A DNA stretch of 35,272 bases, from assembly GCA_964058805.1 (NCBI GenBank), contig CAXKVV010000473.1, positions 1-35,272 of the forward strand. Reading direction: 5' to 3'. How positions within the stretch are numbered: position 1 is the stretch's first letter; every line of letters starts with the position of its first letter. Both the position numbers and the translations under genes were made by a program. Below, piece by piece: positions 11,260 to 22,401 of this stretch. Origin of the DNA: Schoenoplectus triqueter (Eukaryota > Streptophyta > Magnoliopsida > Poales > Cyperaceae). The notes under the pieces were generated by a model. The model worked only from the letters and a program-made list of their open reading frames with translations. It was not told the origin of the DNA and made no database searches.

Positions 11260-12845
11260 ATATATTAAAAATAAAAATAGTATCCATTCTGTAGTGTCCA
11301 TTCAATTATTTTAATAAATATTCTATTAAATATTATTAAAATATTATAATTTATACTATGGTTAAAAGAAAGAAAGAATATCACCCCTACTTATTCGCAG
11401 CCAGCCAGCCACTGTGTTTGCAGCATCTGTACCTCTCATCGCAGTGTGCTCTCTCTTTCACCAGTGCTAGCGAGCCATGAATTATTTTCTCTGTGAAGGA
11501 ACGAACATTAATTTCAGTGTGAACATAGATCTGTAAAGGGCAGGGCTAAAACTATCTTATCTTACCAGATCTGCCCCTTTTTAATATTTTGCTGGTAACG
11601 TTGAAACGTGTTCAGGACGAACCAATAGTTCAAAACCCTGACACCCCATCAGAACTAATAAATGGTTTGGAATAATTAATAAAAATTGCAGTTAATTAAC
11701 CTCACCAACACCGAATCGCTCTCCTGTTTGTCCCCTTATCTCTTCCCCTCTTTTATTTCTTTCTTGTTCCCTGCTCTATTCTATCCGAAATTTATAAATC
11801 TTCTAGAAGATTATCTTAGATATCATTATCCTGACTTCACGCCTTAATTAAACTATGACCTCAGCCCTCAGCCGATCACACCTTATTACGAAAATAAAAA
11901 GTCACTAATGTTGGATTAAAAGTAAAAGCCCCTTTTCACCCAAAGAACCCCACGATACTCAAATTCAGTTTCATTCCAACTGCTGCGTTCTTCGTCTTCA
12001 CAAAAATTATACGGTTCTTTGAATAAATTATATGCGTCGCCAACAAACAACTCAAGTAATTCATCTCCCATGCATTTGTTTATATGAACTCCATTTTGTA
12101 AAAGATTTTTTGAGGAATTTTAATTCTTGCATCTTTTCAGACAGCTGAACCATGTACTTTGTATATTTAATAGAAATACTTTTATTTTTTTTCATGTGGC
12201 TATTTTACGATTCATATTTCAGGAAATTTTAATTAAAATTTGATAACATGTTTTGATATTTTTATTCTAATAATTAATTTTATCATCACTATCAACAGAA
12301 TATTTTCGTAATATAAATAATACAAAGTTTTGGTGGATTAGGAGGATGTGGGCTGCCATCTATGTCCGTTATTAATCCTCAATTAATTTCATTCAATCAA
12401 GTCCAACTGTTGTGTGATATCATTTTATTAGTTTTGTCATCGGAGCACAAAGGCATTTGACCGTTTCAGAATATAAAGTTATAAGACATACGCGGTATAA
12501 TCATTCAATTTACTCTGTAACCAATTAAAGTTATTCGGTAATTAACTAATTATGTTGTTTATATACAGGCGCACTCCTCTGATAATTACAGAGTAAAAAT
12601 AATAGATGCATAAGAAAAGAAGCAATAAATATAAATATAATATTCGAATATAATTTGTTTGAGATATTGTTGTAATCAAATTCGGGTTCCTCATGCCGGG
12701 TTGCACCGCATTAATGAGACACAAATTAAAATATCATAGGAGGAGATCGTTATAAGTCCACTGCATCATGTGGGGTAAATATTTCTATAAAGTTAAAACC
12801 TGCGATTTTTGGGTACACATTAATGTCTGACAATGGAAATCATTC
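11260..12845. other. Intergenic DNA, no gene seen
   Basis: Includes a less AT-rich stretch (11395-12060) with CT-rich patches and no convincing frame or splice structure. The 60-codon minus frame near 12542-12724 shows no features. Confidence 0.45.
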
Positions 12846-13106
12846 ATAGAAAATTTAAAAATGATTTTTTTTGCCACAAACATATTCTTATATCTATAGT
12901 TTGATTGTGTTTCAATTTTTATGCAATTTGAGTCATTTTAATATTTCATTAAATATCATCAAAATTATATGATTATCTTAATGGTTTAAATTAAATGGTA
13001 TTTGATGGAATATCAAATGACACTCAAATTGAATCAAATTCGAAACACAATTAATCCATAAACTTTAAAATATATTTGTAATTTTTTTATTTTTAAGTTT
13101 TTCTAT
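12846..13106. mobile_element. Foldback MITE-like element
   Basis: The left arm from ATAGAAAA at 12846 pairs with the right arm ending TTTTCTAT at 13106. The arms are about 110 bp with mismatches and share GTGTTTC and CAATTTGAGTCATTT-type blocks. No clear target duplication was found, and the element is non-coding. Confidence 0.6.
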
Positions 13107-13597
13107 AAATTTATATTTAATTAATTATCAACATTATCAAACTAAAATAGTTGTCAACAATCCCACCCACTATGCGCGTGAAAGGAAAGTTGGTGTGAAC
13201 TTCCCGTGAGAATGTTTTTAAGGTTACAAAATTTGCAAAATCCATATGGAAGGCTTTTTCTTTAAATATAGATATGATTAGTCGACTATGTTCCCATCTG
13301 AATAAAGCGAACAAACATTTCGTTATTATTGATGTTACAATTGTAGATGAAAAGCATTTAGATGAATTTGGCTAAAAAGGATGGTTTCAACATTCTTTTA
13401 ATGCCAATATTTTATTTTATAAATGTAAATTCATCTCCAGAAAGCCATAAATGAATATCATTACAACATAAATGACTTTAGACAATACTCATTTAATAAC
13501 GTTATATATCAAATTCATTGTGAAATGACTCAGCAGCATCATTGTAATATTGAAAATTTCTTTAACGACTGTTTATAGTAAAAAATATTATTAAAAT
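13107..13597. other. Intergenic DNA, no gene seen
   Basis: AT-rich. The 65-codon minus frame at 13117-13314 has no recognised features. Confidence 0.45.
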
Positions 13598-13730
13598 AGA
13601 CTTATCCAAAAAGCAGCAGAATCATTTAGCAACGGTTCCTTAAAGGGACCGTTGTTAAACACCGCATTTAACAATGGATCTGAGTTTAGAACAGTTGCTA
13701 AATAGTTCTGCTACTTTTTTGAGTCTGACA
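13598..13730. mobile_element. Tiny CACTA-like foldback element with decayed ends
   Basis: AAAAAGCAGCAGAA followed by TTTAGCAAC at the left (about 13608-13633) is inverted at the right as GTTGCTAAATAGTTCTGCTA and a T run (to about 13720). An internal hairpin CAACGGT/ACCGTTG lies at 13630-13654. TTTAGCAACGG repeats and GCAGCAG next to an A run are typical of CACTA subterminal regions. The outermost CACTA bases are no longer intact. Confidence 0.5.
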
Positions 13731-14377
13731 TTTGATTTTTTTGCTCCAACCAATAATATATGCTTCCACGGATTGTCCATCCCACTGTTCGTTAATTCCA
13801 ATCCAACATTTCAAACATAAAAATTTAAAAACTAAAATCTCACGGATTATCAATCCTTTTGCATCTGTTTTAATATATAAAAAGAGAGATGAGAGAGAGG
13901 AAGAAAGAAAGATGAGTGAAGAGAGACATACAAAATAAAAACTGAAATCCGATAATCTTAACTTCAAATCACCATAACTTTTGATAGGAAACTCCAATTG
14001 ATATATGCGGCCACGAAAAACTAACGACGAGATCTATAGGGTGAACCGCTTACGCTATTACCTCCATTTTTGGGGCAAAAAAACCTCATCTTCAAGCTTA
14101 AAAATATTTCTGAAGTTTTTTTCTTTTTTTTTAGAAATTGTATAGGTTTTCATATTATTGTATGAGCAAGATATATGTATTTTTTGAGTAAATATTTTTT
14201 CATTTGATAAATAATTATATTTCTTTCATATTAATTATTGAATGAATAATATATAATAATATTTGTTTTTATCTAATCAATATGACTCCATATTCATTAT
14301 TTACTGTTAATCAATAGACTTAATATCAATCTGAATCGCATCTTTTAAAGAAAGTTAATTTTTTTTTAAAAAAAAGT
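13731..14377. other. Intergenic DNA, no gene seen
   Basis: Two short overlapping frames on opposite strands (13698-13997 minus, 13732-13938 plus) show no recognisable domain. The stretch contains an AG-rich patch near 13880-13920. Confidence 0.4.
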
Positions 14378-14609
14378 ACCTTTAGCAATGATTTTTAACT
14401 AATAATCATTGCTAAAGGTTCTGTAGCAATGGTTATTTGTTAAAAAAATATTGCTAAAGATATATATATTTTTTTAAATTTTGAAATAACCGTTGCTAAG
14501 GTATCCTTTAACAATGATTTTTTATTTTCTAATATCCTTTAATAATGATCGGAGAACTATTGTTAAAGTGCTTTAAAAACCATTATTAAATTAAAAATCT
14601 GTTGTAGTG
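14378..14609. mobile_element. CACTA-type transposon end or MITE
   Basis: The right edge CTGTTGTAGTG at 14599-14609 reads CACTACAACAG from the other side, the hallmark CACTA terminus. Inside are several degenerate TTTAGCAATGG units in both orientations, typical subterminal motifs. A perfect 16-bp hairpin, ACCTTTAGCAATGATT with its complement, spans 14378-14419. The left terminus was not found, so this may be a truncated copy. No coding sequence. Confidence 0.7.
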
Positions 14610-15294
14610 AATTTTGAGATTTAGTAATATAGAAATAAAAATTATTGCATCAGTGTTTATCAAATTCCACGTGTTAATGATGGATTGGGTTTCCGTAACC
14701 CCACCCTAGAAAAGATATGAAATTTGGAATATGAAATCTCTATGTTAGAGAGGGTGTTCCGAAATTTATATTCGTGGAACGTTTGGAGGATCAGAGCCAG
14801 ATTTGATATTACTACTCTTACGCTTTTATTTTGCGTTTAATTTTGTAATTAAATTATTATTATTATTATTGTTGTTGTTGTTATTGTTATTATTATTATT
14901 ATCGTCGTCGTGGTCGTTGTCGTTGTTATTATTGTTGTTAATGTCAGAGGAGGACATACAAAATGGGTCAATTGAATTAGACATATGCGGTATGGAATTG
15001 GATTATTTTTGCTATTTAGAAAGAGAAATTAATTTCTTTATTGTGGAACAGAGTCGCGTTATTGGAAATCTTGATTAAATATAATATATTTACTTCATAA
15101 AAATATAAATTTATTATTATTTATATTTATTTTTTTGATATAAAGGTAAGGCTCAAAGTCCTTCCTTTTTTCATTACCATGAACTGTTTATTACAGTGAC
15201 ATGATTCAAAATGTACCCAAAAATGAAACGAAAAGGATAGAAAAAAAGAAGAAATTTAAAGCATTTAATACTATGACTACTATGTTTCATTGCG
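14610..15294. other. Intergenic DNA with an impure trinucleotide tract
   Basis: About 14850-14943 is an imperfect run of TTA, TTG, TCG and TGG triplets. The 91-codon plus frame over it begins with poly-leucine from the repeat and then runs about 45 codons past it without known features. I do not call it a gene. Confidence 0.5.
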
Positions 15295-15602
15295 ATGAAA
15301 AGCGATAACAGCACCAATGAACGATTGATTGCTGTTACCCGTCTCACCTCTATTCCTTTCTATTGTTTCTGTTTGTGTTTCTCTCTTTTGTGGTATTCTT
15401 CTTGTACTGCAATACCTCCTGTATTACCATTTCTGTTAGTATGTTATCAGGGCGCTGTTTTTCTGAAAATATTCTGTTACATCTCTCTTTCCATATCTCG
15501 AATAATACCATTGCCAGTATCTCTTTCTATATCTTTTGTTAGTATTTATATTTATATTCTCAACTTGACCCTCATACTTAAAAAACCTGCCTCCGCCACT
15601 TG
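15295..15602. repeat. Probable hAT-like remnant; right end at 15602
   Basis: CCTGCCTCCGCCACTT at about 15587-15602 reads AAGTGGCGGAGGCAGG from the other side, one base from the CAGTGGCGGAGCCAGG terminus common in plant hAT elements. It is followed inward by the usual T run and GAGGGTCAA-type sequence. A matching left end was not located. The 105-codon plus frame at 15295-15612 lies over it and is hydrophobic without known motifs. Confidence 0.35.
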
Positions 15603-17604
15603 TTGTTGTTAGTATTTCAATTTAAAATATGAACGGAGCCATGAACGGCCTCCTCAATTGTTTTGATATTTTCGTCGTTGTTTCATTTCAATTTTACATT
15701 CTAAAAGAAGTGACTTTCATGTGGTTGATTATTTTAATAATAAGAAAAATAAATATTCATTTTTGTGAAAAAAAAGGGAACAAAGAAATGAAATAATTCA
15801 TTTGGGTTTCATAAATCAATGAAATGCGTACAATTTATTATTTTAATATTTTGAAAATTTATAAAATTATATTATCTACTATATAGAGATCGACAAAATG
15901 TTGCAAAGTTCTTGCTTATTTTTTTTTAATTCTTAACGCTATTTGTTTCTGTAACAAACTAGGAAAAAATTGCATTTTTTCAGTACTCCCCGCTTGATTT
16001 AACAATTAGCTCTTGTTTTAACTTAAAATTAAAAAAAATGAAAATAAAGTAGAAGTTACAAAAGGAAGGAAATGGACTTAATCCGCCATTAGTTGACAAA
16101 TAAATGGTTAGTCTGACGTTGGAGCAAAAAAAAATTTTCATGTCCGAAGCCAAACAAAACTCATCTAATATGGATTGGTTAAATAATGATTTGAAGTGAG
16201 ACTATATTTTTGATGAAGTGTGATATTTTTTAAGGTTAGAAAGCTAAATTTGGAAAAAGTTATTTTTCGTATGACAGTTCCTTATTTGTGAAGTGAAATG
16301 TGCTTCTCATAAAAGGAAGGCATCTTTGTTCTCTTTAAGGTGAAACTAATGGGTCTTAATTTATGTCTTCAATGTTATCAGTAAATTATGTTTCTTGTGC
16401 TGTACAATTTTCTTTAAATTGAGAGCGAACGGCATATATGACAAGAACAGGTGCATGATGAACCTACTCCAATTAACAGTTAAATTTATTAATGGAACTA
16501 GAAATCTTAATCCATTGCCAAAATTAATCATTGTTATCTGATCTGATCTGATCTGATCCCTTTAATAAAGGGAGGGTTCGTGTTTTTCTTCTACATCTTC
16601 AATCCGCACAAAGAGTAATTTAACTTCTCCCCACTGAAAGTCATCCTTCTTGATCTAAGAAGTGTATAAAATCAACCATCTAAGACTTAAATTTCTCTCC
16701 ACTATTAAGTCATCCCACTTGATTTATTTCCACTTTCCATCCAATCTGGATATATTAATGGAACAGATAAAGCTACTATATCTTTATTTCGATTTGACAG
16801 ATATCATTATGAATCTATATGTCAATTAGTAATTCTTGATAATCTAATTAATTAATCAATAAGGTGAATTGCATAGTAAAATAATTATGGGATAACTCTT
16901 CAAAACAATACATAAAGATAAAATAACGACTCAAGAAAGTATTTTTATTTGAATGACGTTGGTCATGTAGATGTAGCCAAATAAAATTCACCTAACATGG
17001 ATCTGTTAAATCAAAAACCGTTAATTTCGGACCACTAAAACATCATGATGCTCGATATATGATGAAACCTATGAGAAATTTCATCATATTTATTTATTAG
17101 ACATAATATGTGGATAATATAAATCATATCTATAAATATAGTATTCAATTTTAGATTTAAATTTCATTATTGAAAATCAAGTGGCCTACCACTTTATAGA
17201 AAAAAACAACGTTTCATGACGAATATCCGATTTCCCCAAATAAATAAATAAATTAATATATATAATTTTTCCGTTATTTAAAATAATAAGATTAATCGCA
17301 TAATTTTGCAAATAAAATAAGTTCTGCTTGTGGAAAGTACCGGATCAAATCACTATCTAAAATGTGGCCTGATATTGTGAATGGGTAAACTACAATCCTT
17401 ACACTAACTTAAAAAAAAAGTTTAGCAAGTTCTCTCAACCAAATGGAAATACCTCTGTTTGGTTTTTCCCTTCGGAGAAAAATCACTGGGCTTCCCCTGT
17501 CTTTTGTTTGATAATTTGAGAAGTACGGAGTACATAAAAAATGTTTGAAGTATCAAATAGGGCAATAATTATACAAACAGAACATTTATAAAGGAAAAAA
17601 CCTG
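15603..17604. other. Intergenic DNA with short local duplications
   Basis: A roughly 65-bp segment containing GACGTTGG, AGCCAAA and ATGGATTGGTTAAAT occurs near 16118-16195 and, diverged, near 16952-17015. A TCTCCACT/AAGTCATCC/CTTGAT segment is duplicated at about 16625-16655 and 16694-16724. A (GATCT)4 run lies at about 16539-16559. No gene was recognised. Confidence 0.45.
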
Positions 17605-17860
17605 TTAAAGTAATAAGGTCCCATTCTTTAATCTTTATAGAGTGGCTCTTATTATTTTCTCTTTTTTTTTTTAAAAAAAAATATTTGTAAAAGTTTGCTC
17701 TGTTTTTCTCAATTGCGTTCGGAATCTCCTCTATGTTATATTTAGTTACTAATATTATGAAGTAACATGTCACGTAAAAAAGATGGAATTTAATTTCTGC
17801 GCATATAATTCATGAAATAATGAATCGTTTTAAGCATATTTTATTTTTGATCTGGAATAC
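17605..17860 (+). repeat. Dispersed duplicate, copy 1 (partner at 30522-30715)
   Basis: Shares a colinear series of blocks with 30522-30715 in the same orientation: a GGTCCC/GGACCC start, a T then A run, ATTTGTAAAA, TTTGCTCTGTTTT, CTCAATTGC, CTCTATGTT and CGTTTTAA. Several gaps and substitutions separate the copies. Class unknown; non-coding. Confidence 0.65.
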
Positions 17861-18359
17861 CAGAATATATATGACAGTAACTACCAACCGAGAACAAGGG
17901 AACAACTAATATTTTCTCTCTTATTGCGAATTATACAGACCACTTTTAAGGTTCATGTCCAATGACCAATGATAGAAGATGAAATATTCAAATTATTAAA
18001 AATAACTTTGGAAATGTAAAAAAGGTGGTCCCACAATTCTTAACCTTAAACGATTTTTGGAAATAACTAAGAGACACAAAACACTAGCAAATGTTGCGTG
18101 GCTAATAGATGGAAGATTTTAACGTTGTTAGATCTAGAGCAGAGAGGAAAAGTAGGATTTTTAACCATTCTAATAATTTTACCATAACCAAATACTAGAT
18201 CTTAAAATAAATGACAGATTATTCACCTAGTCAAATTTGAGAATCAACCCTTTATTTGCTTGTTTAGATAAATTCTTATTGTTTTTTAAGGGGTATAATA
18301 TCAAATTTATCACAGAAAATAAATAAATATAATTAAAGAGAAAGAGAAATAACACATAA
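17861..18359. other. Intergenic DNA, no gene seen
   Basis: AT-rich with no frame or repeat recognised. Confidence 0.45.
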
Positions 18360-19080
18360 TGTACTGGAGTCCGGCTATGAAAAATTTACGAATTCAAGAC
18401 CCGCAAATACAATAGTCAATTGCGCCGAGTTACTATAACAAATAAGTCTTTTGCAACTGTGAATCTCCAGTTCCTTACACCAAATAACAAGATAGCCATT
18501 GACCAAAAGAACAAACAAGTTGTGAAGATAAATGTCTCACTAAAGAATAATCAAGAACTAATTTCTCTCAAACTCTCAAAGGATTTTGTAAATTAGTCTT
18601 GACTTTAGAACAATAGAGATTTGCACTAAGGCAGCTTGATGTCTAGGTTTTTGCTTAGAATTTTTTTGTCAAAGTAAAAAAAGAAATGCAGATGTGTATA
18701 TATAGCAATACACCAAAACTGATAGGAAATCAGACAGATCCGCTGTAATGATTATCTAACCATTACAACGGTTAGGTCAAGGAAACCATAACACATTTAA
18801 CCGTTATAACAAATGTAAAATCCGTTACAACATATATGAGAGAGATTTGCTCTAAAATATTTTAGCCAAATTTTATACACAAATGATTTAATCCATTATA
18901 ACGGATATTGAGATCCATTATAACGTTTAAACAGTGAAATACTTATCGAGGACAACCATTACAATGGACAAGAGATCCGTTGCAACAGTTAGTGTACAAT
19001 TTGGTTATGGAACAATTTGGTCAAAATTTCTATAGACTTGATTTGATCCATTATAACAGTTAGGATATAAGTACCTCTAT
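18360..19080. repeat. LTR-like stretch with eight degenerate CCRTTRYAAYGG palindromes
   Basis: Motifs related to CCATTATAACGG occur near 18758, 18800, 18822, 18893, 18914, 18957, 18978 and 19049. A TATATATAG motif lies near 18697. The spacing and composition suggest a promoter-bearing LTR or similar repeat, but TG/CA ends, a primer binding site and a second copy were not found. Confidence 0.35.
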
Positions 19081-19739
19081 TTGACCGATTTAGTTTCAAG
19101 ACTACTTTAGATATCTTTAATTATTATAATTTTAATGTAATCAAACTATATCTTGAGATTTTCATGCATAAATTTTCTACTTAAGCTCAATATCTGCATC
19201 TCATAGGACCTAAAAATTATTAAATAGTTATGTGATTATTTTACAAATTAACAAATACAATGTTATATAATTTGACAATTATTTACAATAACACTTATGC
19301 ACTACATCATAGGAGAGAGAATTTTTTAATTGTCTCAATAAATTTCTACCAGGACATCAGTCAGAGTATAACACTATTATATTATTTACGGACAACATTA
19401 TTAGAACTGATAATATTATCCCTATAGGATATGACAAACCATAGGCTCAACATGAAAATTTCAATGAATTATTATCAATTTGGTGGCAATTATATCAATT
19501 AGATTTTTTTTGGACTTAGATAATAGCTGAAAAAATTTAAATACAGAAAATTAGAAGAAAATTTAGAGGATGAAATACTAATACAAAAGGTAAAATAAAA
19601 AAAGAAAAGTATTAGCTTCTCAACAAAGTTCAATGAACTAGAACTGATGAAAAAAAAAGAGATTTAAATTAAGCAGAATTTAATAGCCGGGATGAAAGTA
19701 AATTCAAATTAAATAAAATTTACTTAGATGAAGAATAAT

Positions 19740-20123
19740 ATTGCAGTAAAATTGCAGTAAAGATTCAGTTTACAATGGGTGCTGGGAGGAGGCCTTAATA
19801 TAATTTTTTTACACATCGGCAAATTATAGAAAAAGAAAAAATAGCATATATTCACTTAAAATAAATAATCTTGTAGATTATGATCAAGAAAACCTTAGAA
19901 ATTAAATATTAGAATACTATAAAAACTTAATAGGCACAACTCAAAGCTAGACTCTTCACGTTAGACAATTATAAAATAATAATGAAAGACTTTCATCAAA
20001 ATTAAATCTTGAAGAAGGGTTTATTAATTGAAGAAATATAAAAGATAGTATTTGATTCTAATAACAATAAGGCACCAAGTTTAGATGGATTGTCATTTTC
20101 TTTTTATCAAACACAACGGGAAT
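19740..20123 (+). pseudogene. LINE-1 ORF2 fragment: pre-RT linker and first RT block
   Basis: About 19822-19930 reads, with frameshifts, as YRKRKN-like then SLKINNLVDYDQENLRN and ILEYYKNLIGTT, the segment before the RT in plant L1 proteins. At 20053-20113 the frame gives NNKAPSLDGLSFSFYQ, the first RT block (NKAPGPDGF in most plant L1s). It stops at the hAT insertion and resumes at 20665. Confidence 0.75.
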
Positions 20124-20664
20124 TAGGGCTGGAAAAAAAATCTCCTGGCTCATGGCTCGCTCTTGATTCGTTCGGGATCGGCTCACTCGTTAATGGACCG
20201 AGCCGTTAACAAGCCGGCTCGTTAAGCTCGTTAAGTTTGTTAAGTTAATGAGCCGAGCTTGAGATTAGGCTGGCTCGGCTCGTTATGCTCGTTAAATTAT
20301 TAATATTAATTATTTATATATTTTTTATTATGGACTTTTAGTATAATAAATAGTTTATAATATGATATGTACAAAAAATATTATATTAGATTGTGTGAAA
20401 TATTTTTTATTAGTTATTTTAATATTTTTTTTATAAATTTTAATATAAAAATATCATAAAAATATTATTAACTATTAAATTAACCTTAATGAGCCTTAAC
20501 GAGCCAACTCCGTTAGCAGTTAACGAGTTGGCTCGTTAAGTTAACGAGCCGATCTCAAGCCTAAGCTTTTTACTCAGAAGTAATTAACGAGCTAGCTCGG
20601 CTCGACTCATTAAACTAATGAGCCGAGAACGAGCTTGGCCAAGCTCGGCTCGTTTACAGCCCTA
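20124..20664. mobile_element. Non-autonomous hAT element inside the LINE
   Basis: Begins TAGGGCTG and ends CAGCCCTA, perfect 8-bp inverted ends. Flanks are ACGGGAAT (20116-20123) and ACAGGAAT (20665-20672), an 8-bp target duplication with one change. Both ends are packed with GAGCCG, CTCGTTAA and GGCTCG motifs in both orientations around an AT-rich core. No transposase. Removing it joins the LINE frame FYQTQ to ELVKND, so the insertion point is certain. Confidence 0.9.
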
Positions 20665-20933
20665 ACAGGAATTAGTTAAAAATGATATATTTTTTATTAA
20701 ACAACTCATTCTATAGTTAAAATCTTACTTTATCTAAATTAAATCATACATCAATAATGTTAATCCCTAAAGGCACACTATACAGAAATAAAACAATTTA
20801 GACCCTAAAGGCACATCAATTAACTGTAGTGTTAAGATAATTTCAAAAAATTTAGCTAATAAAATCTTAACAGTTACGGATACACTCATTGACTACACTG
20901 AGACAACATTCATATAGGGAAGGAACATACATG
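20665..20933 (+). pseudogene. LINE-1 ORF2 fragment: middle RT blocks
   Basis: Reads ELVKND at the start, then KLNHTSIMLIPKG (about 20736-20775), then SINCSVKIISKNLANKIL (about 20815-20870), and TTFIxGRNIH (about 20904-20933). These correspond to the plant L1 series with LIPK, RPISxCxVxYKIISKxLANRL and QTAFxxGRNIHDN. Stops and frameshifts are present. It breaks off exactly at the 5-bp duplication ACATG of the 7-kb insertion. Confidence 0.8.
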
Positions 20934-21126
20934 TGTTTACTCTTGAAAAATTTCAAGGATGAGTAAATAAATAAATGAAAATAAATTGATGATTAATGAC
21001 AAATCATAAGAAGAGGGAAGGAGAGAAAGCAATGAAAAGATGGCCCACTGATCAGAAGAGGTCGCTGCTTAACCCCGGAACAAATCCATTAGTCCCACAA
21101 TGGAATGCTGGGCATGAAGTGAAGAG

Positions 21127-21251
21127 TATAAATACCCCACTATCCTCTATCTACTCAGCATGAGTGACAGCCGAGGGGATCGAGGAAGAGAGGAGATCCC
21201 TCGGGTGTCACCATGTGATTATATCTTTTCTGACAAGTGGGACCCACATGG
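21127..21251 (+). promoter_or_regulatory. TATA box plus 5' hairpin, module 1
   Basis: TATAAATA at 21127-21134 is followed 31 bases later by a hairpin at 21165-21210: TGACA, CCGAG and GGATC on the left pair with GATCC, CTCGG and TGTCA on the right. A second hairpin, CCATGTG with CACATGG, spans 21211-21251. Given usual TATA-to-start spacing, a transcript would begin close to the base of the first hairpin. The module is duplicated at 21373-21500. Confidence 0.5.
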
Positions 21252-21372
21252 CAGTCCCTTATGAACAGCTCCAATGACATGGACCTAGCCTATTTTGCTA
21301 AGGAAACTAATCAACCCGGAACAGAGGTTAAGCACTAATCCCACAAGGAAAATCCTAAATGTGGAGCAAGGA

Positions 21373-21500
21373 TATAAATACCCCACCACCTCCTACTCAT
21401 TCGAGGTGGCTGACCCTCGGGAGATTTCGGAGAGAGAAAAATCTCCTGATGGGTCAGCCATTTGATTACATTTTCTCTGACAAGTGGGACCTACCTGGCA
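21373..21500 (+). promoter_or_regulatory. TATA box plus 5' hairpin, module 2
   Basis: TATAAATA at 21373-21380 is followed 28 bases later by a hairpin at 21408-21459 of about 20 bp: GGCTGACCC and CGGGAGATTT pair with AAATCTCCTG and GGGTCAGCC, with one bulged base. Flanking text (ATACCCCAC, TCTGACAAGTGGGACC, GGCAGTCCCTT, ACCTAGCCTAT) matches module 1, but the hairpin arms have a different sequence. Confidence 0.5.
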
Positions 21501-21767
21501 GTCCCTTGTAGATGAACCTGACAACATAAACCTAGCCTATCTGATGAGTCATTCATGTGACCATTTTTCACTGACAGGTGGACCCCACACCTCAGTGACC
21601 TATTAAAGGAGTCAGAGTTAAACCCTAAAAATCTGCCCTTGGAGCTAACCCTAGAAAGGAGCTGAAGCAGTATAATCCCTATGCTACATGAAATGATGTC
21701 AATGCCAAGCTAGTATTCTGATACAACTAGTCATGAGAAATTCCAAATGTGATTTTACTTTCAAGGC

Positions 21768-21978
21768 TGACTTGGTGCCAAAGCTGTGAGCAACCACCTA
21801 ACCATGCTTTGATTTGTGTCAATTACTGATAAGTAGTCAGTTCTTTGACCAAGTCACCCTCATGTTAAGGGATTGAAAGTCAATTTCACAAGACTGATCA
21901 GGTGCCAAAGCTGAGAGCAACCATCTGATCAAGTCTAGATTTGTATCAACTGTTGACATGTAATCAACTGTTGATCAG
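21768..21978 (+). repeat. Two-copy tandem module (127-bp period) with preserved stems
   Basis: GGTGCCAAAGCTG and GAGCAACCA recur at 21774 and 21901. In copy 1, TGACTTGGT (21768-21776) pairs with ACCAAGTCA (21848-21856), enclosing a small ACTGA/TCAGT hairpin (21825-21841). In copy 2, CTGATCA (21894-21900) pairs with TGATCAG (21972-21978), enclosing AACTGTTGA/TCAACTGTT (21948-21972, one mismatch; its last base overlaps the outer arm). The stem sequences differ between copies, yet pairing persists. Confidence 0.6.
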
Positions 21979-22401
21979 ATCAAACCCTAATGAATATCAA
22001 TATAAGTCTAATTGGTATTTAGTTAGGGTGGTTTCTGCAAGAGAGAGATAATTGGCAGAGACATTGAGCTACAAATGAAATCTGGGATTAATTCAGAAGA
22101 AATAATAGGGTTTATTTGACAAAAGAATTTTTAATTCAGAGAGGCAGGGGGAAAAATGGAATTAAAAATTATAGGGGTAATCATCATGATTTTAGGGATT
22201 TTTGGTGAAATTTTCATGATTTTTGGATAAGTGGAGCTATTAAAATAAATTCAGAGAAGATAAAAGCAGAATAAATGGATTAATCAAAGGCTGAGATTTG
22301 ATCAAAGCAACTCTGGGTACAAATTGGAGATAATAGCAGCTCTGGGTACAAACTGGGTGCAAGAAACACAGAAGGTATAAAATAAGCGAAGAGAGAGGGT
22401 G

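Noticed and set aside
14803..15078. 91-codon frame starting with poly-Leu, resembling a signal peptide
   Set aside because: The hydrophobic run is an impure trinucleotide repeat; the rest shows no known motif and no splice context.
15295..15612. 105-codon frame with hydrophobic segments
   Set aside because: Overlaps a probable hAT terminus, has no recognisable domain and no promoter signals.
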